Origin: Paenibacillus sp. V4I3
GTDB lineage: Bacteria; Bacillota; Bacilli; Paenibacillales; NBRC-103111
Assembly: GCF_030817215.1 (NCBI RefSeq)
Contig: NZ_JAUSZA010000001.1
Location: 1,524,501-1,588,500 of the forward strand
Direction: 5' to 3'
DNA: 64,000 bases
This document shows positions 16,173-24,125 of the stretch, piece by piece. Below the pieces are notes generated by a model. The model was not told the origin of the DNA and did not search any database. It worked only from the letters and a program-made list of their open reading frames with translations. The position numbers and the translations under genes were made by a program. Each line of letters begins with the position of its first letter. Position 1 is the first letter of the stretch.

Positions 16173-16987
16173 TTTGGAATAGAGAAGCCGTATTTTACAA
16201 ACACATCTTGGGCTTCTTTACTTTGGAGATACGTGTAAAAGTCAGCGGTTTCTTTGCTATGTTTTGTTGCTTTTACAATACCTGCAGGATATTCAATGGG
16301 CGTGTACGTTTTGGGATCAACACTAAAAGCTGCTTTCACATTTCTTGAAGTCAACGCATCGGTCTTATAAACAAAACCGGCTTCAGCATTCCCGGACTCT
16401 ACGTAGGTAAGTACTTGGCGTACATCTTTTCCTTGTACGATTTTGGCTTGAAGCGTGTCCCAAAGTTTCGCGTTAGTCAGTGCCTCTTTGGCATAGCTGC
16501 CAGCTGGCACTGTCTGCGGTTCTCCAACTGCCAAGTGCTTGATCGTTTCGTTTGTTAAATCTTCTATTTTTTGTACAGTCACTTTACCATCAGCGGGAAC
16601 AACGAGAACTAATTCATTAATTAGCAAGCTTTTTTGCTGTGTTGGATCAATCAACTGCTTGTCGACTAGTGTTTTCATATTTTTAGTTGCTGCCGAAAAG
16701 AATAAATCTACAGGAGCTCCCTGTTCGATTTGCTGTTGCAGAGCCCCAGAGGCTCCGAAATTAAAATTGAGTTTAATTTGTTTGTTTTTGTTCTCGTAAT
16801 TCGTTTGAATCTCTTTGAATGCATCGGTTAAGCTTGCGGCTGCAGAAATCGTTAATTCTACTTTCTCAGTGGGTATTGATGTTGAACTTGCAGCAGGTTG
16901 CTCCGTTTTGCTCGCACAACCTGTGCTGATCATAGCAGTTATAACAAAAAATAAGAAAATATAACTAAACATTCTTATTTTTAACAT
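16169..16987 (-). CDS. modA: Molybdate-binding lipoprotein ModA
   Basis: 272 residues. The signal peptide ends in the lipobox ISTGCAS, so the protein is a membrane-anchored lipoprotein. The mature part is a type II periplasmic-binding fold with ModA hallmarks: ISAAASLTDAFKEI, NFGASGALQQQIEQGAPVDL and YVESGNAEAGFVYKTDA. It captures molybdate or tungstate for ModB. GGAGGGAATAAA precedes the ATG. A symmetric site next to a TATAAT box lies just upstream. Confidence 0.93.
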   Translation of the reverse strand: MLKIRMFSYIFLFFVITAMISTGCASKTEQPAASSTSIPTEKVELTISAAASLTDAFKEIQTNYENKNKQIKLNFNFGASGALQQQIEQGAPVDLFFSAATKNMKTLVDKQLIDPTQQKSLLINELVLVVPADGKVTVQKIEDLTNETIKHLAVGEPQTVPAGSYAKEALTNAKLWDTLQAKIVQGKDVRQVLTYVESGNAEAGFVYKTDALTSRNVKAAFSVDPKTYTPIEYPAGIVKATKHSKETADFYTYLQSKEAQDVFVKYGFSIPK

Positions 16988-17008
16988 TTTATTCCCTCCG
17001 AACTTAAA

Positions 17009-17034
17009 ATTATATCTATTTGATTATAAATAGA
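17009..17034 (-). promoter_or_regulatory. Candidate operator and -10 box of modA
   Basis: A perfect inverted repeat TCTATTT N6 AAATAGA (17015-17034) abuts TATAAT on the minus strand (plus 17009-17014). It would occupy the -35/-10 spacer. The A/T-rich arms with a short spacer loosely recall ModE boxes. The divergent HTH-PBP regulator is the likely binder (inference). Confidence 0.5.
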
Positions 17035-17090
17035 ATAAATCTGATTATTGATCATTATATAAAACCATGTTTAATTAGTAAACAACGGGA

Positions 17091-17120
17091 TTGAAAATAC
17101 CCTATGTATCAGCTTATGAT
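17091..17120 (+). promoter_or_regulatory. Promoter of the HTH-PBP regulator
   Basis: TTGAAA (17091-17096), 18-base spacer, TATGAT (17115-17120), giving a leader of about 75 bases. Confidence 0.55.
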
Positions 17121-17200
17121 AGATGATAATGTAATAGCAGTTTTGATGTAGGAGTAAATCTACTCTACCTTTATGAAAAACATGCTTTTGGAGGCTTACA

Positions 17201-18160
17201 ATGACAGCTGACATTTCCTATACAACGGAAGAAATATCTAAACTTTTGAAAATCTCCAAACTAACCGTCTATGATCTAATAAAAAAAGGTGATCTGCCTT
17301 CCTACCGTGTCGGAAAGCAAATGCGCGTAGACGCATCGGATCTCGAAGCATATAAAACACGTGCGAAAGGAGGTGTGGCCTCTATCCTCAAAAAGGATTT
17401 GGCTGAACCTCCTGCACAGCAGCAATTCCATGCTCATACTGCCTCATCTTCGAAACATTCTCTTGTTATAACTGGACAAGACGTGAGCTTGGACATTTTA
17501 GCCAAACATATCGAGAGAAATGTACCCAATTACAGACCGCTTCGTTCTTACGTAGGAAGTCTGGATAGTTTAATTTCGATGTATAAGGGTGAATCTGATA
17601 TTGTCAGCACCCATTTGCTGGATGGTGACACAGGTGAATATAACATTCCCTATATCCGAAAATTACTGACGGGTTCTTCCTATCTTGTTATGAATCTCGT
17701 CTCTCGATCGGCTGGCCTATACGTTAAGCAAGGAAATCCTAAACAGATCTACGGATGGGCTGATCTCAAGAAGCCTGGACTTCAATTGGTCAATCGTGAA
17801 AAAGGTTCCGGCGCACGTGTTCTTCTCGATGAGCAGCTCCGTCTTCATGGCATTCCGCATCAGCTGCTTAGCGGATATGAGCGGGAGGAATCGAATCACA
17901 TGGGTGTGGCTGGTAAAGTTGCCACGGGTGAAGCGGATTTCGGAGTAGGGATTGAAAAAGCAGCCTATATGGTTGGCGGCGTTGAGTTCATTCCGATTAT
18001 TCAAGAACGATATGACCTTGTCATGTTAAAGAAACCGGAAAATCTGGAATGGATTGAGAGAGTTAAGCAAGTCTTACAATCCGAATCCTTCCATAATGAG
18101 CTGCGTCCTATCCGAGGTTATGACTTATCGCAGACAGGACGCATTTTATTCGAGACTTAA
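17201..18160 (+). CDS. One-component regulator: excisionase-type HTH fused to PBP-like domain
   Basis: 319 residues. Residues 5-55 form a MerR/excisionase-type DNA-binding domain (TEEISKLLKISKLTVYDLIK, LPSYRVGKQMRVDASDLEAY). Residues from about 88 form a periplasmic-binding-protein-like domain without a signal peptide (DVSLDILAKHIE, VNREKGSGARVLLDEQL, GVAGKVATGEADFGVGIEKA), as in COG1910 molybdate/tungstate-type sensors. Divergent from modAB with 213 bp between, it probably senses molybdate in the cytosol and controls the transporter, replacing ModE. A strong terminator follows. Confidence 0.85.
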   Translation: MTADISYTTEEISKLLKISKLTVYDLIKKGDLPSYRVGKQMRVDASDLEAYKTRAKGGVASILKKDLAEPPAQQQFHAHTASSSKHSLVITGQDVSLDILAKHIERNVPNYRPLRSYVGSLDSLISMYKGESDIVSTHLLDGDTGEYNIPYIRKLLTGSSYLVMNLVSRSAGLYVKQGNPKQIYGWADLKKPGLQLVNREKGSGARVLLDEQLRLHGIPHQLLSGYEREESNHMGVAGKVATGEADFGVGIEKAAYMVGGVEFIPIIQERYDLVMLKKPENLEWIERVKQVLQSESFHNELRPIRGYDLSQTGRILFET

Positions 18161-18172
18161 CGTATCACATTT

Positions 18173-18222
18173 AAAACATGCCAATTCACTTGTGATCTAG
18201 TGAATTGGCATGTTTTTTATTT
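18173..18222 (+). terminator. Strong terminator after the molybdate regulator
   Basis: An 18-bp perfect stem: arms 18173-18190 and 18199-18216, loop TGTGATCT, followed by T6. Confidence 0.93.
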
Positions 18223-18304
18223 TTTATCGCTGTGGTGTCAGAGGAGGAGGAATTCCGTCTAAGGACTGATTTTAATCCGAGAGATCTCATTTACAATAAA
18301 TTCT

Positions 18305-18532
18305 ATGAGAAGAACGGTCATGGAAGATGGTGAGCATGCTGCATTATTGGATTGGGATAGTGAGAAAACAGATCATTTGGTGCAGTTGTATTCCCATATA
18401 TGTGTGCTTGGGAGTACGAGTGGGATGGTTCGTTCGAACGGTTCTCATTCACATGAAACGAATGCAAAGGATGATGACGCGGGGGAAAATGCCAGTTTGA
18501 AATATCATAATGCAACTCATATTTCAATATAA
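18305..18532 (+). CDS. Doubtful short open frame
   Basis: 75 codons (or 70 from ATG 18320) encoding a hydrophilic His/Asp/Ser-rich peptide. There is no proper ribosome binding site in front of either ATG, and nothing in it was recognised. A purine-rich GAGGAGGAGGA at 18241-18251 is too far upstream. The 418-bp stretch 18161-18579 otherwise contains only the two flanking terminators. Confidence 0.2.
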   Translation: MRRTVMEDGEHAALLDWDSEKTDHLVQLYSHICVLGSTSGMVRSNGSHSHETNAKDDDAGENASLKYHNATHISI

Positions 18533-18566
18533 AAAGCTTACCTAATCGCAAGCGATTAGATAAGCT
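18531..18566 (-). terminator. Terminator of yfmM
   Basis: Arms 18535-18549 and 18552-18566 (one mismatch) form a 15-bp stem, with a U run on the minus strand from plus-strand A 18531-18535. It lies 13 bp after the yfmM stop. Confidence 0.88.
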
Positions 18567-18579
18567 CCTTAGGTACGAT

Positions 18580-20136
18580 TTAAAACACTTTCGTCGTCCA
18601 AGATTCACAGTTCCATGTTTCTGTTACGACATCCCGATAAAAGTCCGGTTCATGGGAAATCAGCAGGATGCTGCCTTTGTACGACTGGAGAGCACGTTTC
18701 AGTTCATCCTTCGCATCGACATCCAAGTGGTTCGTCGGCTCATCGAGCACGAGTAGGTTCGTCTCGCGGTTGATCAGCTTGCAAAGTCTAACCTTAGCTT
18801 TCTCACCACCGCTGAGTACCACAACTTTACTCTCGATATGTTTGGTTGTGAGACCGCATTTGGCTAACGCCGCGCGTACTTCGAATTGTGAGAATGAGGG
18901 GAACTCATTCCACACTTCCTCAATACAGGTGTTGTTATTGGAATCCTTGATCTCCTGTTGGAAGTAACCAATTTGGAGGTTATCTCCCTTTTGTACAGAC
19001 CCGGATAATGACTTGATTTCACCTAAAATACTACGCAGCAATGTCGTTTTACCGATGCCATTCGCCCCTACAAGCGCGATCTTCTGACCTCGCTCCATAC
19101 GAAGGTTGAGCGGTCTGGATAAGGGATCCTCGTAACCGATGACGAGATCGGTCGCTTCAAAGATCAGCTTACCAGCCGTTCTCCCCTCCTTGAAATTAAA
19201 CTGCGGCTTCGGTTTTTCTCTGCCCAGTTCGATGACTTCCATCTTGTCCAGCTTCTTTTGCCGGGACATCGCCATATTCCGCGTCGCCACACTCGCTTTA
19301 TTACGGGCAACGAAATCCTTCAATTCAGAAATTTCCTGCTGTTGGCGCTTATACGCGGATTCAAGCTGCGACTTTCTCATTTCGTGAACCTGCTGGAAAT
19401 GCTCGTAATCGCCAACATAGCGGTTTAAGGCTTGATTTTCCATGTGATAAATCAGGTTGATAACGCTGTTAAGGAACGGAATATCATGTGAGATGAGAAT
19501 GAAGGCATTTTCATACTCTTGCAGGTAGCGTTTCAACCATTCGATATGCTGTTCATCGAGATAGTTCGTCGGCTCATCGAGGAGAAGAATGTCCGGCTTT
19601 TCGAGTAGAAGCTTCGCAAGCAATACCTTCGTTCGCTGCCCACCGCTTAAATCATTGACGTCCTTATCCAGCCCAATATCCGTAAGGCCTAGTCCACGGG
19701 CGGTTTCTTCGATCTTGGCATCGATCATGTAGAAATCTTGATTCGTCAGTGTATCCTGAATCGTTCCAACATCTTCAAGCATTTGCTCAAGCTCTTCTGG
19801 GGTTACGTCGCCCATCTTGGCGTACATATCGTTCATTTCCTGTTCCATGTCGAACAGATATTGAAAGGCTCCCTTTAAGATGTCGCGGATCGAAAGTCCC
19901 TTGTTCAGTACTGCATGTTGATCCAGGTAACCAACGCGCATACGCTTGGACCATTCGACCTTGCCGTCATCCGGCTGGAGCTTACCTGTAATGATGTTCA
20001 TGAAGGTGGACTTCCCTTCACCGTTAGCGCCGATGAGTCCGATGTGCTCGCCCTTGAGTAGGCGGAAGGATACATCGTTGAAGATGGCGCGGTCTCCAAA
20101 GCCGTGACTTAGTCGTTCTACGTTTAATATGCTCAT
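18580..20136 (-). CDS. yfmM: ABC-F ATPase, YfmM type
   Basis: 518 residues, two ABC ATPase domains and no membrane part. Domain 1 has Walker A GANGEGKST, signature LSGGQRTKV and Walker B ILLLDEPTN. A linker (about 240-310; KSQLESAYKRQQQEISELKD) is the P-site tRNA interaction motif region, and domain 2 has GANGIGKTT, LSGGEKAKV and LLVLDEPTNHLD. ABC-F proteins bind the ribosomal E site and relieve stalled translation. Length and sequence agree with Bacillus YfmM. The ATG at 20136 is chosen because AAGGTG lies 7 bases upstream; an earlier GTG overlaps that site. Confidence 0.92.
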   Translation of the reverse strand: MSILNVERLSHGFGDRAIFNDVSFRLLKGEHIGLIGANGEGKSTFMNIITGKLQPDDGKVEWSKRMRVGYLDQHAVLNKGLSIRDILKGAFQYLFDMEQEMNDMYAKMGDVTPEELEQMLEDVGTIQDTLTNQDFYMIDAKIEETARGLGLTDIGLDKDVNDLSGGQRTKVLLAKLLLEKPDILLLDEPTNYLDEQHIEWLKRYLQEYENAFILISHDIPFLNSVINLIYHMENQALNRYVGDYEHFQQVHEMRKSQLESAYKRQQQEISELKDFVARNKASVATRNMAMSRQKKLDKMEVIELGREKPKPQFNFKEGRTAGKLIFEATDLVIGYEDPLSRPLNLRMERGQKIALVGANGIGKTTLLRSILGEIKSLSGSVQKGDNLQIGYFQQEIKDSNNNTCIEEVWNEFPSFSQFEVRAALAKCGLTTKHIESKVVVLSGGEKAKVRLCKLINRETNLLVLDEPTNHLDVDAKDELKRALQSYKGSILLISHEPDFYRDVVTETWNCESWTTKVF

Positions 20137-20235
20137 GAATGACACCTTTTCTTTTGATCTATTCTTACTTTATTCCTATTTTATTATAAACCATATGGAG
20201 TGAACAACTCCCTGGAAGAAGAATTCATCGAATCC

Positions 20236-20979
20236 TCATTTACTGTCCCTAATGATATATCCTTGTCCAAGTTCAATCTCTGTGAAACCCGCCATGTGGC
20301 GTGCCTGAAATCCGATTGGCTTGTTTCTGCCCATGATAATGATATTTAGTATGTCGGCCGCACCCTCAGATGGCAGGGCAAACGATTTGATATAAGCATA
20401 TTCCTCGCTAAGAGTCGTATGAATGGCATTAAGGAGCTGATCATTCTCGCCTTTGCCCATCAGATTCATGATGATAGACCCTTGCGAATCGAGTTTTTCC
20501 CTAGTCATCCTGAAAAATTCCCTGGACGTTAAATGCAGAGGAGTACCCTTCTCCGTAAAGGCGTCCAAAATAATATAATCGTAGGTCAGCGGTTCCTCAC
20601 TCCCGAGAATCTGGCGTCCATCACCAACAATCACATTATCCTTGCGGTATCCAAAAAACCTCTTGCTTAATTCCACGATTTTATCATCGAGCTCCGCTAC
20701 TTTAAATCGTTTCTCCGAATAATGCCCTGCAATCGTTCCAACTCCGTGCCCAATGACAAATACATCCTCGAATGATAGGGTGTTAAAATCCATTAAATGG
20801 ATAATCGCTCGCGGATATTCAAATAGGATTCGTTCGGGATTATTCAAATCCATCGCACCTTGTATAGCCCTATTGGAAAACTCCAATACTCGGAAGTTTC
20901 CTTTCTCACCATACAGTTCCGGCGTGTCGTATACAGATATCTCGTGGTTATTGCTGACCTCTTTAAACAGTAAATCCAA
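20236..20979 (-). CDS. Spermidine synthase-like methyltransferase-fold protein
   Basis: 247 residues with the Rossmann-like fold of polyamine aminopropyltransferases: VFVIGHGVGTIAGHY (nucleotide loop, usually GGG-D), KVAELDDKIVELSKRFF with the acidic residue contacting the cofactor, VIVGDGRQIL and YDYIILDAFT. The N-terminal aminopropyltransferase strand domain is short. Similar proteins often lack proven spermidine synthase activity. It stands alone between two unrelated genes. Confidence 0.78.
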   Translation of the reverse strand: MDLLFKEVSNNHEISVYDTPELYGEKGNFRVLEFSNRAIQGAMDLNNPERILFEYPRAIIHLMDFNTLSFEDVFVIGHGVGTIAGHYSEKRFKVAELDDKIVELSKRFFGYRKDNVIVGDGRQILGSEEPLTYDYIILDAFTEKGTPLHLTSREFFRMTREKLDSQGSIIMNLMGKGENDQLLNAIHTTLSEEYAYIKSFALPSEGAADILNIIIMGRNKPIGFQARHMAGFTEIELGQGYIIRDSK

Positions 20980-21072
20980 GTTATGTAGCTCCTTCCTTAC
21001 TTCCTATTTTTTACAACTAAATGGAATGGTTAGCGTCTAATCATTTAAAGAATGAAGAAGAGGTGCAGCTCA

Positions 21073-22026
21073 TTGAAAAAATTTCTATTGGGATTAAGTT
21101 GTGGTTTCGTTATGGCCTGTTCATCGGTTGCTTTGGCGTCGGATACTATTCAAGCTCTGCTATTTCCAGCAAGCTTTGAAATCAATGGGAATAGTACGAC
21201 ATTAAACAATGATTACAAGGTACTTAACGTAGATGGGCATGCGTATGTACCTATCCGTTTTGTCGCTGAACACTTGGGGGCTACTATTGACTATGATGCG
21301 GATACACATAAGATTTTCATGAAAAATGCAAATCTAACGTTAACGGATCCCAATTATAAAGGCATAACTGTTGGGAACTTAATTCTAACAAAATTGGGTG
21401 AAAACACGAAAGTTACAGGGCAACTGCAAATCGAAGGTATGGGTAATACCAAGAATATGATAGGAGCAAACCTTTCTTTTTACAATGATAAATGGGAAAA
21501 AGTTGGAGAAGTTGCCATAAGCGGTAATGATTTTGGGGTCGATGCGCAGACCTTCGTGTCAGAGGGATTAGGGGACTTCCGAACATACTCAACGGTTAAT
21601 CTACATATTGGCGCTGTAAACAATCGGATTATTAGTCAAGTCCCAAGCATCATGTATGAAAATAAGGCATACAATTTCACTCTAAAACTCCCTAAGCGTT
21701 GGGAAGGGAAGTATGAGGTCGCGAACACCATCTTTGAAGCTTCTAAACGTGAAAGTTTTGATTTTATCGATAAGGCAAATAAAGTGTTTGGGGGCGTGTC
21801 CTTTACGATCACGAGATGGACGAAAGAAGACTGGCAGACAAACAGTGAAGAAACGGCTAGGAATAGTCATCTTTCAAAAATCGGAGAAAAGGGAGACCAT
21901 ATTTTCACGTTAAGCACTCCAACAGATGTACAATATAATCTACATGATGAGAAGTTGAAGGCTGAGTATCTTTCTATGTATGACGATATCATTAACATAA
22001 AAACGTCTTTTGAGATTAAAAATTAG
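21073..22026 (+). CDS. Secreted protein with copper-amine-oxidase-type stalk domain
   Basis: 317 residues. A signal peptide (LLGLSCGFVMACSSVALAS) is followed by a stalk domain common in Paenibacillus exported proteins (residues about 30-90; FEINGNSTTL, YVPIRFVAEHLGATIDYD). The remainder (about 100-317) is a beta-rich region with no recognised enzyme motif. The TTG at 21073 follows AGAGGTG by 7 bases and removes seven residues from the longest frame. Probably surface-associated; function unknown. Confidence 0.78.
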   Translation: MKKFLLGLSCGFVMACSSVALASDTIQALLFPASFEINGNSTTLNNDYKVLNVDGHAYVPIRFVAEHLGATIDYDADTHKIFMKNANLTLTDPNYKGITVGNLILTKLGENTKVTGQLQIEGMGNTKNMIGANLSFYNDKWEKVGEVAISGNDFGVDAQTFVSEGLGDFRTYSTVNLHIGAVNNRIISQVPSIMYENKAYNFTLKLPKRWEGKYEVANTIFEASKRESFDFIDKANKVFGGVSFTITRWTKEDWQTNSEETARNSHLSKIGEKGDHIFTLSTPTDVQYNLHDEKLKAEYLSMYDDIINIKTSFEIKN

Positions 22027-22109
22027 TTCGAATTTATAAAAGCTGACAGACTGTTGTCATATTATGAATGTTATATTTTCTATATTAAAACTAGTAGGAG
22101 GACATATAC

Positions 22110-22493
22110 ATGCATGCAGCAGTTACTGAAAAACTTATTTATGGCAAAAGAATAAGAACAAATAATCAAAATACAGATAAAATACTTAGTCTGTGGGAAG
22201 AGTTTCTTCGTTTAAAATTAAAAGGTGATATATATGCAGTTTATAATAATTATTCAAGTGATTTTACAGGTGATTATGATTTGCATATTGGTTCTGAAGA
22301 GAAATTCACGGATGAAAGCAGTGTCATAATTCCAGCAGGAAACTACCATGTTGTAGAGGTAGATAATACCGATCCACAGGGAGTCTTTCATGCTTGGGTG
22401 GATATCTGGAAAAGTAATATTAGAAGAGCATATAAAACCGATTTTGAATTTTATTCTCAGGATGGCAGTATAAAGATAGTTCTATCCATTTAA
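22110..22493 (+). CDS. Stand-alone GyrI-like small-molecule binding domain
   Basis: 127 residues matching the GyrI-like/AraC effector-binding fold: NTDKILSLWEEFL, IYAVYNNYSSDFTGDYDLHI and IPAGNYHVVEV. The conserved glutamate of many ligand-binding members appears in the C-terminal FEFYS strand region. No DNA-binding domain is attached. AGGAGGACATATAC precedes the ATG. The gene is clearly AT-richer than its neighbours, which may point to acquisition. A bidirectional terminator follows. Confidence 0.75.
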   Translation: MHAAVTEKLIYGKRIRTNNQNTDKILSLWEEFLRLKLKGDIYAVYNNYSSDFTGDYDLHIGSEEKFTDESSVIIPAGNYHVVEVDNTDPQGVFHAWVDIWKSNIRRAYKTDFEFYSQDGSIKIVLSI

Positions 22494-22504
22494 TCGCAAA
22501 TAGT

Positions 22505-22539
22505 AAAAAGATCCACAACTCATTGTTGTGGATCTTTTT
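22505..22539. terminator. Bidirectional terminator
   Basis: AAAAAGATCCACAAC (22505-22519) and GTTGTGGATCTTTTT (22525-22539) form a perfect 15-bp stem with A and T flanks, serving both convergent genes. Confidence 0.93.
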
Positions 22540-22558
22540 CTATCTTTTTGACAACAAA

Positions 22559-22822
22559 TTATCTATTGCGTTGTAACAACAAAAATCCGCTAACACTTGA
22601 CGTTTTTCTCTGGAACACGATTTTAAAACCAATGTTATGGTCTAATAAGCAGTTTAAGGCATTGATAAGCAATCCATTAGGTACTAGCGTAAATCTACAA
22701 GGTTGAGCATTGCCAATAACACGAGCAGCAATAATCCTGCGTGGTGAACCAGGAACTAGAGGGTTTCTTGTCCAACTGATCAATACTAAATCGGGCTGTT
22801 TAACAGCTTTTACACGAGCCAT
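22559..22822 (-). CDS. Small conserved-looking basic protein, unknown
   Basis: 87 residues, basic, no signal peptide. ATG 22822 is preceded by GAGGTGATCGGA, a good site that fixes the start three codons inside the longest frame. Upstream, TTTGCA (plus 22863-22868) and TAATAT (plus 22841-22846) with a 16-base spacer could be its promoter. The even composition and own signals support a real gene. No family was recognised. Confidence 0.65.
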   Translation of the reverse strand: MARVKAVKQPDLVLISWTRNPLVPGSPRRIIAARVIGNAQPCRFTLVPNGLLINALNCLLDHNIGFKIVFQRKTSSVSGFLLLQRNR

Positions 22823-22923
22823 TCCGATCACCTCGCTTCTATATTAGATTCTCTATATTAAATGCAAAGTAGATTTATACTGTGCGAACAAAAGGCGGAG
22901 TAATGAACACTGGCATACATGAC

Positions 22924-23073
22924 AAAAAAGACCTCTCAGCTGGCTTTCGCAGGCGCGTGCTTCGCCAGAGCGCCAAAAAAGACCTCTCAGCTGCCGACTA
23001 CGGCGTGTGAGGTCTGGGCCCGGGACTGAGAAGGCCGTCTCCGACTTCTCAGCAGGCTTTCGCTGGCGTGTGG
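22924..23073. repeat. Cluster of three related hairpin-forming repeats
   Basis: Three imperfect copies start at 22924, 22975 and 23043 and share CTCTCAGC.GGCTTTCGC.GGCGYGTG-type sequence (the middle copy is more diverged). The first two begin AAAAAAGACCTCTCAGCTG. The region also contains GAGAAG/CTTCTC (23029-23050) and CTGGC/GCCAG stems. GC content is higher than in the flanks. It fills the gap between the small gene at 22822 and the AraC gene ending at 23107. Confidence 0.7.
22975..23015 (-). terminator. Terminator within the repeat cluster
   Basis: Read on the minus strand, AGACCTC (plus 23009-23015) pairs with GAGGTCT (plus 22980-22986) and is followed by a U6 run. It is placed to end AraC gene transcription. 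Confidence 0.65.
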
Positions 23074-23106
23074 TTAATTCCATGTGAAAGATGCCATCGA
23101 AGTCAT

Positions 23107-24003
23107 TTATCCTTGCGTCACTCGACGACCATACTCGGCTTTGCGATAGTCCTTCGGCACGATGCCTTTGCTTTCTCGAAAAATGCGAGAAAATGTCTTA
23201 TAAGACCCGTACCCGACCTCCAAGGCAATCTCCGTTACGCTCATGTCGGTGGATACTAGCAGGCTGCACGCATGGCGCAGTCGAAGATCGTGCAGGAAAT
23301 GAACGAACGTTTGGCCGGTCGTTTGTTTAATGACCTCGCTGATGCGGGATACACTCATCGTGAACCGCGTAGCGAGGTCAGACAGGGCCAGATCCTCTTG
23401 ATAGTTTCGGTGGATGTAGTGAATGATTGGCCACACGGAAGGACTCGTTTTCGCTCCTGAGAGCGGCGAGATGGCCGTGACTTCTGCCTGTCCTGCTTGT
23501 TTCCAACGATAACGATCGAAGCGAACAAGAATTTCCTTCAGTCTCGCCTTCAGCAGCGTCTGCCTGTAGCGTTCGTTGGCGTTGTACTCTTTGTACATAT
23601 CTTCAATGAGAGCGCTCATTTGCTGTTGATCTTGCCCACTTAGCTGGACATAGCCCGGCAGGGTATTCGTATCATTAAACAGGCCGGACAAGCCTTGATC
23701 GTTCCCTGGCTCCATAAGCAGATCCATACTGAATGAGCAGTTGAATAGGACAAGATGCTCCCCCGGATCTGTGAAAATTTCATGCACCTGATAGGGCAGT
23801 ACGAACGTAAAAGTGCCTGGTGTCATTGTATGTTTCACATCATTTATGGTTTCTGCTCCTCGGCCATTGACGACGTAAGAGAACTCTAGGTAATCATGGC
23901 GATGTGCCCGAAAGCCACGGTCGAGCGTATTCCTGCTGAAGTGAAAAGGGAAAGACGATTCCATATTGGGATACGTTTTTAGATAATCGGGAAAGTACGT
24001 CAT
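23107..24003 (-). CDS. AraC-family regulator with cupin sensor domain
   Basis: 298 residues. The N-terminal part (about 15-150) is an AraC-type cupin binding domain (RAHRHDYLEFSYVVNGRG, TFVLPYQVHEIF). The C-terminal pair of helix-turn-helix motifs (about 195-292) includes LALSDLATRFTMSVSRISEV and VTEIALEVGYGSYKTFSRIF. AGGAGATC precedes the ATG. It is divergent from an oxidoreductase/epimerase pair 122 bp away and probably activates it in response to a sugar or sugar acid. Confidence 0.9.
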   Translation of the reverse strand: MTYFPDYLKTYPNMESSFPFHFSRNTLDRGFRAHRHDYLEFSYVVNGRGAETINDVKHTMTPGTFTFVLPYQVHEIFTDPGEHLVLFNCSFSMDLLMEPGNDQGLSGLFNDTNTLPGYVQLSGQDQQQMSALIEDMYKEYNANERYRQTLLKARLKEILVRFDRYRWKQAGQAEVTAISPLSGAKTSPSVWPIIHYIHRNYQEDLALSDLATRFTMSVSRISEVIKQTTGQTFVHFLHDLRLRHACSLLVSTDMSVTEIALEVGYGSYKTFSRIFRESKGIVPKDYRKAEYGRRVTQG

Positions 24004-24125
24004 AATGAGGCTGATCTCCTTCGAAAAAATGGGACGTTTTCCGAAATAACGGTACGACTTCTTGCTGCACTTATTTTACCATAAAAGGAGATCGAACAGG
24101 ATGTGCATATGAGGAGGAACGAACA

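Noticed and set aside
18318..18608. 96-codon frame on the minus strand
   Set aside because: It overlaps the yfmM terminator and the yfmM 3' end, and the peptide is His/Pro/Asn-rich without a family pattern.
22924..23073. Possible CRISPR array
   Set aside because: Only three diverged copies with unequal spacing and internal hairpins; no cas genes in the window.
22853..23083. Open frame of 76 codons on the minus strand
   Set aside because: It runs through the hairpin repeats and terminator, is rich in Arg/Cys/Leu without pattern and has no ribosome binding site.
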